This document shows, in pieces, positions 1 through 7,978 of a stretch of 47,196 bases of DNA. The position numbers were made by a program, and so were the translations under genes. The notes below the pieces were generated by a model, which was given only the letters and a program-made list of their open reading frames with translations, was not told the DNA's origin and did no database searches. The first letter of the stretch is position 1. The number at the start of each line of letters is the position of its first letter. Source of the stretch: Bacteroidales bacterium. Its GTDB lineage: Bacteria; Bacteroidota; Bacteroidia; Bacteroidales; Bacteroidaceae. The DNA is taken from NCBI GenBank assembly GCA_004557185.1, contig SFEP01000008.1, forward strand, positions 1 to 47,196, read 5' to 3'.

Positions 1-165
1 TGCTACGTAAAAAAACGCACGTAGTACGTAAAAAAACTCACGTCGTTCGTAAATTTTTTTACGTAGCATCTATTTTCGGCGGGGTGGCGCGCCGTAGAAC
101 AGGCCGCCGTGGGAACTTTCTTCCACGGCGGGGGATTTTTCTTCCACGGCATCCCGTCGGAGGCA
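1..165 (+). repeat. Composite 21-bp-phased repeat element, locus A
   Basis: Module 1 has ACGTA-like words starting at 5, 19, 26, 40, 47 and 61, so the spacing alternates 14 and 7 bp. Poly-A or poly-T tracts fill the 14-bp intervals. It closes with TACGTAGCATC followed by TATTTTCGGCGGGG. Module 2 has CCGTGG at 107 and CCACGG at 123 and 144, the last two exactly 21 bp apart. The same architecture recurs at three other loci in the window. The element lies downstream of the stop codon of the gene at 241-702. The left end may be cut by the window edge. Confidence 0.85.
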
Positions 166-178
166 ACGCCTTCAATGC

Positions 179-232
179 GTTTACCGAGCACCCGTCTTTT
201 ATAGGGGCGCCCATACAAGTTTACCGGACACC
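179..232. repeat. Short direct repeat between locus A and the first gene
   Basis: GTTTACCGAGCACC (179-192) and GTTTACCGGACACC (219-232) are near-identical 14-mers 40 bp apart. I see no open transposase gene beside them. They could be the remains of a mobile element, or chance; the role is unknown. Confidence 0.4.
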
Positions 233-240
233 AATATTTT

Positions 241-702
241 TTAGATGTTGAACTGTTTTCCCTCCTGCCCGTCGGCGAAGCCTTTGGCGTAACCCTCGCG
301 GTAGCCGTCGACGTAGAGGCGGCTTTCACGCGGGTTGCGGAAGTTGTTGGTCTCGTCGTAGGTGGCGCGTTCCTGGTGGGTGGCTCCGTCGTCGCAGCCT
401 GCGGCGTAGCCATCCTCGTAGCCTGCCTCGAAGGGGCTGCGTTTATCCTTTCCCAAGAGGGTGTCGGCAGGCATAGCCGTCACGGAGTCAACCTCGGGTG
501 CGAGGCGCAGTGTGGGGTCGACGGTGGTGTCGGGTATGGCTATATGGGCAGCGGCCGAGTCGGTGTAGGCAGCCGTGGCGTCGGCCTTGCGGCTGTCGGT
601 GGCATACTTCATGTAGATGATACCTGCCAAGGCGATCAGTGCCAGCGCTACAAAGAGGATGGTGCGCGTGGACCGCTGTGGCTTGGGATTGTTGTAGTTC
701 AT
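241..702 (-). CDS. Small membrane-anchored protein with Gly-Tyr repeats
   Basis: This 153-residue protein is not assigned to a named family. It has a basic N-terminus, one hydrophobic segment at about residues 15-31 (ILFVALALIALAGIIYM), and then a polar acidic stretch. Two Gly-Tyr runs follow, FEAGYEDGYAAGCDDG and VDGYREGYAKGFADGQEG. They recall the deca-GX3 pattern of Yae1-like proteins, in which glycine recurs every fourth residue on a helix. The predicted topology is a short cytoplasmic tail, one helix and an exported domain. It starts 63 bp after the rodA stop on the same strand, so it is probably the last gene of the cell-shape operon. A role in the cell envelope is only an inference from position. 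Confidence 0.75.
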   Translation of the reverse strand: MNYNNPKPQRSTRTILFVALALIALAGIIYMKYATDSRKADATAAYTDSAAAHIAIPDTTVDPTLRLAPEVDSVTAMPADTLLGKDKRSPFEAGYEDGYAAGCDDGATHQERATYDETNNFRNPRESRLYVDGYREGYAKGFADGQEGKQFNI

Positions 703-765
703 AAGATTCTATTTGGTACAATTTCTTACCAGACTATCTTTGGCTTTTTTGTTTTTTCAAATCGC

Positions 766-2214
766 TTAGTTTCGTTTGCGTCCGGCATCAATGCGCAGGA
801 AAATGAAAAGCGTGAGCGTAAAGCCCCATAGCGAGGAGCCCCCGTAGCTGAAGAAGGGGAGCGGGATGCCGATGACGGGCGTGAGGCCCATGACCATGCC
901 CACGTTGATGAACACGTGGAAGAGCAGGATGCTCATGATGGAATAGCCATAGACACGCCCGAAGACCGAGGTTTGGCGTTCGGCCAGAAAGATGAGTCGC
1001 AGAATGAGCGAGAGGAAGAGCAGCAGCACTGCGGCCGAGCCCACGAAGCCTTGCTCCTCGCCCACGGTGCAGAAGATGAAGTCGGTGTCCTGCTCGGGCA
1101 CATATTTCAGTTTGGTCTGCGTGCCGTTCATAAAGCCTTTACCCTCAAGCCCGCCCGACCCGATGGCGATTTTGCTCTGGTTGACGTTGTAGCCAGCGTC
1201 GCGCTTGTCATCGTTCATGCCCAGGAGCACCTGAATGCGGGTGCGCTGATGTGGTTCGAGCACGTCGTTGAGCACGTAGTCGGAGGCGTAGAGAAAGGCC
1301 GTGCTGCCCAGGGCGAAGACGGCGATGAGGAGGTAACTGTTGAGGCGTTCGCTGAGCGACTGCCACGCCAAGTAGCCCACCATGTAGACCATCAGGCCGA
1401 TGAGGGCCCAGGAGATGTCGACGGGCACGATGCACAGGCTCAGTAGGAGCGAGGCGGTGAGCACCCCGGCACCCACAGCCAGCAAGTGCAGGGCGTGGCG
1501 TGAGCGTGGACAGTAGATGCGCAACATGCCCAACGTGAAGAGCCATATCATGAGGAGCACGCTGAACTCGCCCACGGTGGCCTGCGTGCCGGGTAGGAGC
1601 ACCTCGCCGAAGCGTATGCCCACCACAAAGTAGGCCACGGCCGCCACGGCGCAGAAGAGGATGCAGCCCGGCATGCCCTCGCGGTAGAACATGAGGAAAA
1701 AGGCTAAGTAGACAAGGGCTGAGCCTGTTTCCTTTTGCAGCACGATGAGCACCATGGGCAGCAGGATGAGGCCCGCGGCCTTGGCAAAGTTGCGCATCTC
1801 GCTCAGCGTGAAGCCATACTGGTTGATGAGTTTGGCCACAGCCAGCGCGGTGGCGCATTTGGCAAACTCCGCCGGCTGGATGTTGCATATGCCCAGACTT
1901 ATCCACGACCGCGAGCCCTTGATGTCCTTGGCAATGAAGGGCGTGATGAAGAGCACCGCCACCATGAGCCAGTAGAAGAGGCCCGAGAGCGTGTCGAGGT
2001 AGCGGTCGTCGAGCAGCAGCAGCACAAAGGCCAGCATGAGCGCCAGCCCAATCCACACCAGCTGCTTGCCGGTGCGTGTGGTCCAGTCGAAGAAGTTCGT
2101 GTCGCCCAGTTCGTGCGTGGCTCCGCAAATGCTGAACCAGCCGCACACGAGCAGGATGAGGTAGATGGCCACGACAACCCAGTCGACGGAAAGGAGGGGC
2201 GAGCGATTTTGCAT
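766..2214 (-). CDS. rodA: Peptidoglycan glycosyltransferase RodA (SEDS family)
   Basis: RodA polymerises lipid II into glycan strands for lateral wall growth, working in the inner membrane with PBP2. The 482-residue protein shows the SEDS signatures in order: KGSRSWISLG and QPAEFAK after the first helices, IAIGSGGLEGKG, then VPEQDTDFIFCTVGEEQGF. Near the C-terminus are NVGMVMGLTPVIGIPLPFFS and YGGSS. It is about 110 residues longer than E. coli RodA. The extra length is in the middle (about residues 200-310) and is hydrophobic, which is common in Bacteroidetes homologues. It follows its partner mrdA on the same strand with a gap of about 116 bp. FtsW is the alternative family member, but the mre/mrdA context argues for RodA. 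Confidence 0.95.
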   Translation of the reverse strand: MQNRSPLLSVDWVVVAIYLILLVCGWFSICGATHELGDTNFFDWTTRTGKQLVWIGLALMLAFVLLLLDDRYLDTLSGLFYWLMVAVLFITPFIAKDIKGSRSWISLGICNIQPAEFAKCATALAVAKLINQYGFTLSEMRNFAKAAGLILLPMVLIVLQKETGSALVYLAFFLMFYREGMPGCILFCAVAAVAYFVVGIRFGEVLLPGTQATVGEFSVLLMIWLFTLGMLRIYCPRSRHALHLLAVGAGVLTASLLLSLCIVPVDISWALIGLMVYMVGYLAWQSLSERLNSYLLIAVFALGSTAFLYASDYVLNDVLEPHQRTRIQVLLGMNDDKRDAGYNVNQSKIAIGSGGLEGKGFMNGTQTKLKYVPEQDTDFIFCTVGEEQGFVGSAAVLLLFLSLILRLIFLAERQTSVFGRVYGYSIMSILLFHVFINVGMVMGLTPVIGIPLPFFSYGGSSLWGFTLTLFIFLRIDAGRKRN

Positions 2215-2330
2215 GGGAAGGAGGGTTCTATGGAGTGCGATTGATTGCCAAGTTTTCTATGGGAACGTTTGGCTTGACGAAAAGGGTGGGGGGGAGGATG
2301 CAACCACTGCTGCGAGCCGGTGGCTGCGTG

Positions 2331-4181
2331 TCAGCGTTCGTATTCGGGATACTTGATGTGCATGTTCTGGAAATGCTCGGCTTTTTTCAGTGAAGCCTCG
2401 CTGAGCTTGCCGTTGAGGTACTGCTCCATGATGAGGGCGCCAATGGGCACGCCGTACACGTTGCCGAAGCCACCGTTCTCCACATACACGGCCACGGCAA
2501 TGCGGGGGTCGTTCATGGGAGCGAAGCCCATAAAGGCCGAGTGGTCGTGTCCGCGGTTCTGCGCCGTACCCGTTTTGCCACATACCTCGTAGCCCGGAAT
2601 GTCGGCGCCGCGGCAGGTGCCGTCGAGCACGGCCTTGCGCATGCCGGCCACTACGTATTCATACCATCGGCGGTCGACGCCCGTGTAGCGCTTTTTGTAG
2701 TATTCGGGAGCCAGACGTCCGTCCTGCACGGCGTGCACCACGTGGGGTGTGATGAAGTAGCCGCGGTTGGCCACGGTGGCGGCGAGGTTGGCTATCTGCA
2801 GCGGGGTGGCAGTCACCTCGCCCTGCCCGATGGCGATGGATATGACGGTGAGCCCATTCCACGACTTGCGGTAAGCCTTGTCGTAGTAGTCGGCATTGGG
2901 TATCATGCCTCGCTTTTCGCCGGGCAGGTCGATTCCCAGTTTGTAGCCGAAGCCCATAGCCACCATGTAGTCCTTCCATTTGGTCATGGCCTTTTGCACG
3001 GAGCCGTACTTGTGGCGGTTGCTGAGCATGCGGTACAGGTTCCAGCAGAAGTAGGAGTTGCAGGACGTTCCGATGGCCGGCACAAGGGGGATGGGCGACG
3101 AGTGTCCGTGGCAGCCCACGTGCAGACCTTTGTAGTTGAAGCCGTGGCTGCAGGGGAAGGCTATTTGCGGGTTGATGCTCCCCTCCTGCAAACCTACGAG
3201 GGCCTGTGTAATCTTGAAGGTGGAGCCTGGCGGATAGGTGCCCATGATGCCGCGGTTGAGGAGCGGCTTGCGGTACAGGTCCATCTGCAGTTCGCGGTGG
3301 TGCTTGCCGCGGTCGCGTCCCACCATGATGCGTGGGTCGTAGGTGGGCGACGAGGCCAGGCAGAGCACTTCGCCTGTTTTGGGCTCGATGGCCACGATGG
3401 CTCCCAACTTGCCCGTGAGCAAGCGCTCGGCCAGGGCTTGCAGGTCGCGGTCGATGCCGAGGGTGAGGTTCTTGCCTGGCTGTGGCTGCTTGTCATATTT
3501 CCCGTCCTGATAGTGTCCCTGGGTTCGGCCGTGCACGTCGCGCAGCATGATGCGCATGCCCTTTTCGCCGCGCAGCTGCTTTTCGTAGGAGCGCTCAATG
3601 CCGAGTTTGCCAATGTAGTCACCGCTTTTGTAGTAAGGGTCCTCTTCAATGTCGTGCTCGTTCACCTCGCCTACGTCGCCCAGCAGGTGTGCGCCGATGG
3701 CCGAGGTGTACTGCCGCGTGGTGCGCTTCTCGATGCTGAAACCGTTGAAGCGGAACAGTTTTTCGCGGAACAGTGAAAACTCCTGGGCGGGAATTTGCGC
3801 CATGAAGAGTTGGGGCGTGTATCGCGAGTATCCGGGGTTTTTGTTGCGGTTCTTGATGTCGGCCATTCGCTTTTCATACTCCTCGCGAGTGATGCCCACG
3901 GTGCGGCAAAAGTCGAGCGTATCCACGCCCCGTTGGTCGTTCATTACCACCATGATGTTGTAGGATGGCTCGTTGTAGACCAGCAGCCGCCCCTTGCGGT
4001 CCATGATGAGGCCGCGCGAGGGGTACTGAATGTCCTTGCGGAAAGCGTTGGAGTCGGCGTTCTTCTTGTAGTCGTCGCTCCACAGCTGCAGCGTGAAGAG
4101 GCGTATGAGGTAGACAATGACGATGCCCACCGCCACGCCTCCAATCACGAATTTGCGGAGTTCGTAGTTGTTATTCTTCAT
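2331..4181 (-). CDS. mrdA: Penicillin-binding protein 2 (peptidoglycan transpeptidase)
   Basis: PBP2 is the class B transpeptidase of the elongasome and cross-links the strands made by RodA. In this 616-residue protein there is one N-terminal membrane helix (about residues 11-30). The dimerisation domain opens with YPSRGLIMDRKGRLL. The transpeptidase domain carries all three catalytic motifs: SxxK in PPGSTFKITQ (Ser320, Lys323), SxN as SCN (373-375), and KTG at 536-538 in CGKTGTAQN. It starts with ATG 9 bp after the mreD stop. Length and motifs are normal, so it should be active and sensitive to beta-lactams. I see nothing unusual in it. Confidence 0.96.
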   Translation of the reverse strand: MKNNNYELRKFVIGGVAVGIVIVYLIRLFTLQLWSDDYKKNADSNAFRKDIQYPSRGLIMDRKGRLLVYNEPSYNIMVVMNDQRGVDTLDFCRTVGITREEYEKRMADIKNRNKNPGYSRYTPQLFMAQIPAQEFSLFREKLFRFNGFSIEKRTTRQYTSAIGAHLLGDVGEVNEHDIEEDPYYKSGDYIGKLGIERSYEKQLRGEKGMRIMLRDVHGRTQGHYQDGKYDKQPQPGKNLTLGIDRDLQALAERLLTGKLGAIVAIEPKTGEVLCLASSPTYDPRIMVGRDRGKHHRELQMDLYRKPLLNRGIMGTYPPGSTFKITQALVGLQEGSINPQIAFPCSHGFNYKGLHVGCHGHSSPIPLVPAIGTSCNSYFCWNLYRMLSNRHKYGSVQKAMTKWKDYMVAMGFGYKLGIDLPGEKRGMIPNADYYDKAYRKSWNGLTVISIAIGQGEVTATPLQIANLAATVANRGYFITPHVVHAVQDGRLAPEYYKKRYTGVDRRWYEYVVAGMRKAVLDGTCRGADIPGYEVCGKTGTAQNRGHDHSAFMGFAPMNDPRIAVAVYVENGGFGNVYGVPIGALIMEQYLNGKLSEASLKKAEHFQNMHIKYPEYER

Positions 4182-4190
4182 TTCGGTGCG

Positions 4191-4694
4191 TCATTTTTTG
4201 CGTATCAACTCCATGGCCACCTCGAAGAGCAGCGTGAGCAGCGCGCTGCCGCCCATGTTGAGCAGCAGGCCGTAGGGGTCGAAAAAGTTGAAGCATTCCA
4301 ACACGAAGAACAGGATACAGTGCACCAGCGTGAGGGTACCAAGAAAACGCATGAAGCCCCCCCACTCCATGGTGTGGTGCGAAGGCTCGAAGTCCTCATC
4401 GTCGGTGTCGCGCGGCCTGAAGAGCTTCAGCACCCAGGGCGTTATCAGACCTACGAAGGTGAGCGAACCCGCCGCCATGCCTGGTGTGTTGGTGAAGAGG
4501 TCGAGCATGAGTCCCATGACGAAGCCCAGCAACACGTAGGCCCAGTGTGGCGTGATGGCGGGCAAAATGGCCAGGAAGTAGACGTAGGGCATGGGCACCG
4601 CGTAGCCGAAGATGTGAACGTGGTTGAACACGAAGACCTGCAACGCCAGCAGGGTGATGAACCAGAGAATGCGTGACAGAACGATGTGGAACAC
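4191..4694 (-). CDS. mreD: Rod shape-determining protein MreD
   Basis: MreD is an inner-membrane partner of MreC in the elongasome. This 167-residue protein is almost entirely hydrophobic, with about five membrane segments. It has the family-like run GFVMGLMLDLFTNTPGMAAG in the middle. The start is GTG (codon at 4692-4694), giving MFHIVLSRILWFITLL; I see no better ATG in frame. It lies between mreC and mrdA on the same strand. MreD is poorly conserved, so the call rests on hydropathy, length and gene order together. Confidence 0.9.
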   Translation of the reverse strand: MFHIVLSRILWFITLLALQVFVFNHVHIFGYAVPMPYVYFLAILPAITPHWAYVLLGFVMGLMLDLFTNTPGMAAGSLTFVGLITPWVLKLFRPRDTDDEDFEPSHHTMEWGGFMRFLGTLTLVHCILFFVLECFNFFDPYGLLLNMGGSALLTLLFEVAMELIRKK

Positions 4695-4883
4695 GTGAGT
4701 GGAGTGTATGTGTGGGTTGGGGCTGAATGGCGCACGAGCGACGGTGTGGGGCGCGCCGCGCCGCTATAATATATAAAGGAGGGGGCTATGGATTATTTTT
4801 GTAAACCCATCATTGCCAAAAATCGGAAGGAGGTGATTTCAGTTCCCGCCTCCAAGGCATGGTGCGTGAGTGGCGGGCCGCCT

Positions 4884-5741
4884 TTACTGTGGCCGGTCGG
4901 CGCGGCGCAACTGAGCCTGCAGGGTGTCAATTTCGGCCTTGTAGGGCGTCTTCACCACCATCACGTCGCGCAGGTTGGCAAAGTGCGTGCCCAGCACCAC
5001 GTCGAGTTTGTACGATTGGCCGTCGGCCGAGTTGCTCACCGTGCGCACACGTCCCACAAAGATGCCTGGGGGAAAGACGGCCGAGTAGCCGCTCGTTTCC
5101 ACCACCTCGCCGGGCTTGACGCGGGCATAGCGTGGAATGTCATCTACGGTGGCGCGCGTCATCGAGCGTCCGTCCCATTGCAGGTAGCCGAAGTAGTTTT
5201 GGCCACGTACGCGGCAGCTGATGCTCGACTTGCGGTTGGTCACGGGTATCACGAGTGAGTAGTGCGGCCCGGTCAGGTAGACGATGCCCACCACGCCGCC
5301 TCCGCCCACCACGCCCATTTCGGGCTGCACGCCGTCGGTGGTGCCGCGGTCTATCACGATGTAGTTGTCGCGGTAGCCTTGGCTGTTCTGCACCACGCGT
5401 GCGGCAATGAGTTCGTAGTCGGCCAAGCGCTCCATCATGAGACGTTGCGTGATGCAGGTGTCGCGGGTAGCCGTCATGAGGGCCTCGCGCAAGCGGTTGG
5501 TTTGCATTTGCAGGCGCAAGTTCTCCTCGGTGAGTTGGCGGTTTACGCCTTGCAGCTGCAGGTAGGCCAGCGCTTCGGCATAGCCCGTCTCCACCCGTGC
5601 CACGGCGGCGTTGGCCGCACTGAAGGCCACGCTTCCTTGGTAGTGGTTGAAGCGGAACAGGAGCAGCAGACTCAGGCTCTCAAGCAGCAGGAAGAGGAAG
5701 AAGTAGGCGTACTTTCTGAGAAAATCCAACAGGTTATGCAC
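4884..5741 (-). CDS. mreC: Rod shape-determining protein MreC
   Basis: MreC is a bitopic protein linking the MreB cytoskeleton to PBP2 in the periplasm. The frame is open upstream to 5813. I place the start at the GTG codon 5739-5741, giving MHNLLDFLRKYAYFFLFLLL, because Bacteroidetes MreC proteins begin this way and the upstream 24 residues look like untranslated leader. With this start it has 285 residues: a membrane helix (about 10-27), the FNHYQGS motif, a coiled coil rich in Gln, Leu and Glu (about 50-85), and then the beta-rich MreC domain with GVVGGGGVVGIVYLTGPHYS. A 189-bp gap separates it from mreD. Confidence 0.93.
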   Translation of the reverse strand: MHNLLDFLRKYAYFFLFLLLESLSLLLLFRFNHYQGSVAFSAANAAVARVETGYAEALAYLQLQGVNRQLTEENLRLQMQTNRLREALMTATRDTCITQRLMMERLADYELIAARVVQNSQGYRDNYIVIDRGTTDGVQPEMGVVGGGGVVGIVYLTGPHYSLVIPVTNRKSSISCRVRGQNYFGYLQWDGRSMTRATVDDIPRYARVKPGEVVETSGYSAVFPPGIFVGRVRTVSNSADGQSYKLDVVLGTHFANLRDVMVVKTPYKAEIDTLQAQLRRADRPQ

Positions 5742-5880
5742 AGTGCATGGGGTGATTGGGGTGAAATGAAACCGTTGAAAGCAAGGAGCGGCAGGCGGCC
5801 CGGTGGCGGGCATCGTAACCCGGCACCGGGCCGTCCATAAGCATTGGCGCCCTACGCCCTGCGGCGTGGCGATGTGCGGC

Positions 5881-6912
5881 TTAGCGCATGAGGAAGGTGA
5901 AGTTCTCCACGTTCTTCAAGGCCACGCCCGTGCCGCGTGCCACGCAGAGCAGCGGGTCTTCGGCCACGTGGAAGGGAATGTTGATTTTGTCCGTCAAGCG
6001 GCGGTCCAGTCCGCGCAGCAGGGCACCGCCGCCCGTCAGGTAGATGCCGTTCTTCACAATGTCAGCGTAGAGTTCGGGCGGTGTGGCTGCCAGGGCGTTG
6101 ATTACGGCCTGTTCGATTTTCGAAATCGAGGTTTCCAGGCAGTGCGCCACTTCCTGGTAGCACACGGGCACCGACATCGGCATGGTGGTGATGCGGTTCG
6201 GGCCGGTCACTACGTAGTCCTCGGGCGGTTCGGGCAGGTCGGTCAGGGCGGCGCCCACATGTATCTTGATGCGTTCAGCCATGCGTTCGCTCACGATGAC
6301 GTTGTGCTGGCGGCTCATGTATTCCTGAATGTCGGCGGTGAAGTCGTCGCCTGCCATCTTGATGGAGTTGTTCGACACGATGCCACCCAGCGATATGACG
6401 GCAATCTCCGTGGTGCCGCCGCCTATGTCCACAATCATGTGTCCCTCGGGTGCGTTCACGTCAATGCCGATACCGATGGCGGCAGCCATGGGCTCGTAGA
6501 GCAGGAACACGTCGCGTCCGCCGGCATGTTCGGCAGAGTCACGCACGGCGCGCAGTTCCACCTCGGTGCTGCCCGAGGGTACGCCTATCACCATGCGCAG
6601 CGAGGGCGAGAAGAGGCGTCGGCCGCTGTGCACCTTTTTGATGAGGCCGCGCATCATCTGTTCGCAGGCGTTGAAGTCGGCAATCACGCCGTCGCGCAGC
6701 GGACGGATAACGCGTATCTTGTTATTCGTTTTTTCGTACATCAGCTTGGCCTTGTCGCCCACTGCAATCATCTTGTCAGTGTGCTGGTCGAGTGCTACGA
6801 CCGAAGGCTCGTCCACCGCTATTTCGTCGTCGGCAATGATGATGGTGTTGGCCGTACCCAAGTCGATGGCAAGTTCCTGGGTGAAGGAAAAGAACTTCGA
6901 GAAAAATCCCAT
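5881..6912 (-). CDS. mreB: Rod shape-determining protein MreB (bacterial actin)
   Basis: MreB forms ATP-dependent filaments under the membrane that organise the cell-elongation machinery. All actin-fold motifs are seen: phosphate 1 (DLGTANTIII, residues about 17-26), connect 1 (YEPMAAAIGIGI), phosphate 2 (VDIGGGTTEIAVISLGG) and the adenosine motif (YLTGGGALLRGLDRRL). The 343-residue length is normal. It follows the purH-like gene after 73 bp and precedes mreC by about 140 bp, so it is read from the same promoter region unless a hidden one lies in the 73-bp gap. Confidence 0.97.
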   Translation of the reverse strand: MGFFSKFFSFTQELAIDLGTANTIIIADDEIAVDEPSVVALDQHTDKMIAVGDKAKLMYEKTNNKIRVIRPLRDGVIADFNACEQMMRGLIKKVHSGRRLFSPSLRMVIGVPSGSTEVELRAVRDSAEHAGGRDVFLLYEPMAAAIGIGIDVNAPEGHMIVDIGGGTTEIAVISLGGIVSNNSIKMAGDDFTADIQEYMSRQHNVIVSERMAERIKIHVGAALTDLPEPPEDYVVTGPNRITTMPMSVPVCYQEVAHCLETSISKIEQAVINALAATPPELYADIVKNGIYLTGGGALLRGLDRRLTDKINIPFHVAEDPLLCVARGTGVALKNVENFTFLMR

Positions 6913-6985
6913 AGTATGCTTGTAAGGATAAGTGAGTCCGTGGTGAGGTCAGGCGTGTGCCGTAGGGGCGGCCCGCTGGCCGTGA

Positions 6986-7579
6986 TTATTTGCAGAACCA
7001 GTTGTGAATAGCGGTGTCGTAGTGGCTGCTTACGCCGAAGGCACGTGCGGCAAACTCCTTGCGTTCTTCCAGTTCGGTCTGTGCGCCGCGAGCGTTCACA
7101 ATGTCGAGCAGCATGCCGTATTCGGCTTTCGAGGGCACGATAACTACGTCGTTGAAGTTCTTGGCACCGGCGCGGATGAGTGAGATGCCGCCTATGTCAA
7201 TCTTCTCGATGATGTCGCTGTCGCTTGCGCCGCTGGCCACGGTCTGCTCAAAGGGATAGAGGTCGACGATGACGAGGTCAATTTCGGGAATTTCATACTG
7301 TTGCATCTGTGCGCGGTCGTCCTCCAGTTCGCGGCGGCCCAGAATGCCCCCGAACACTTTGGGGTGGAGCGTCTTCACGCGGCCGCCCAGAATGCTGGGG
7401 TACGTGGTGAGGTCCTCCACCTTCTGGCAGGGGTAGCCAAGCGACTCTATGAAACTTTGTGTACCGCCTGTCGAGAGGAAGCTGACGCCCTCTTCGTGCA
7501 GTTTCTTGAGCAGTTCATCCAGTCCGTCCTTGTGGAAAACGGACACCAATGCGGTTTTGATTTTTTTCGTCGACGACAT
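6986..7579 (-). CDS. purH: Stand-alone IMP cyclohydrolase domain (N-terminal half of PurH)
   Basis: PurH normally has about 510 residues: an N-terminal IMP cyclohydrolase and a C-terminal AICAR formyltransferase. This gene has 197 residues and stops right after the first domain (DTAIHNWFCK). The cyclohydrolase half looks intact: the STGGT loop (36-40), GGRVKTLHPK with Lys69, DLYPF with Tyr108, IDIGG with Asp128 and RAGAKN with Lys140. These match the catalytic Lys, Tyr, Asp and Lys known from ATIC. No leftover formyltransferase sequence is seen in the 73 bp before mreB, and the end falls on the domain boundary. It therefore looks like a working single-domain enzyme rather than a frameshift. 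A separate formyltransferase must exist elsewhere if purine synthesis is complete. Confidence 0.88.
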   Translation of the reverse strand: MSSTKKIKTALVSVFHKDGLDELLKKLHEEGVSFLSTGGTQSFIESLGYPCQKVEDLTTYPSILGGRVKTLHPKVFGGILGRRELEDDRAQMQQYEIPEIDLVIVDLYPFEQTVASGASDSDIIEKIDIGGISLIRAGAKNFNDVVIVPSKAEYGMLLDIVNARGAQTELEERKEFAARAFGVSSHYDTAIHNWFCK

Positions 7580-7677
7580 ATCGTTATTGCGTTGTAGTTT
7601 GTAATGCTTGGGTGGGAGGCTTGTCTGGCACGGCCTGTGGCGGCGTGTTTTTCTTGGAGTTCAAGCCAATACGGGAG

Positions 7678-7710
7678 CAAAATTACGCGTTTTTTCTGTG
7701 CGCGCCCAAA
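7678..7710 (-). promoter_or_regulatory. Promoter of the purH-mre-mrdA-rodA operon
   Basis: Read on the minus strand, TTTG (7707-7710), a 21-bp spacer and TAATTTTG (7678-7685) match the Bacteroidetes -33 TTTG / -7 TAnnTTTG promoter. Transcription would start near 7672, about 90 bp before the purH ATG. It is the best two-box promoter seen in the window. Confidence 0.7.
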
Positions 7711-7836
7711 TTTACCCTGCACAAACGCACCAACTTTTTGCACTCGGGCTACAAATGGTAGGTGTTCCTTGCAAAATGGCCGCGTAGAGGGTGTGCGCAG
7801 CACCGTAGCAAGCAGTCAGCAACCCGCCCAAAGCAG

Positions 7837-7906
7837 ATGCCGTAAAGACAATCTCTGCACGCGTTGAGTGTTTTCTTCACGTGTTGAGAGATTGTCTTTA
7901 CGGCAT
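7837..7906. repeat. Perfect 20-bp inverted repeat with a 30-nt loop
   Basis: The left arm ATGCCGTAAAGACAATCTCT (7837-7856) is the exact reverse complement of 7887-7906. The loop contains CACGCGTTGAG and CACGTGTTGAG, a near-perfect direct repeat. It lies 73 bp downstream of the porin stop and could end the pit-porin transcript, but no T-run follows the stem on either strand. It resembles the structure at 14566-14627 on the other side of the phosphate module. Confidence 0.85.
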
Positions 7907-7978
7907 GCCTGCATCTCACCCTCGGGCTGCGATTAGGTCCCCGTCGGGTAGGGGAGGGTGCTTCGCGGTCTTAGTCTT

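Larger units (their letters stand above)
7580..7978. other. 400-bp intergenic region between the phosphate porin and purH
   Basis: This gap holds the operon promoter at 7678-7710 and the long inverted repeat at 7837-7906. I find no convincing gene in the rest. Confidence 0.6.

Noticed and set aside
1..69. CRISPR array at the tandem repeats
   Set aside because: Units are 21 bp without unique spacers of 30-40 bp, and no cas gene is present.
2541..3776. A 411-codon open frame on the plus strand inside mrdA
   Set aside because: It is the antisense shadow of a well-marked PBP2 gene, caused by high G+C codon use. No family features are seen.
4765..5258. TATAAT, a GGAGGGG run and ATG at 4788 on the plus strand, reading into mreC in antisense
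   Set aside because: It looks like a textbook promoter and ribosome site for another phylum, but almost all of the frame is antisense to mreC, and Bacteroidetes promoters differ.
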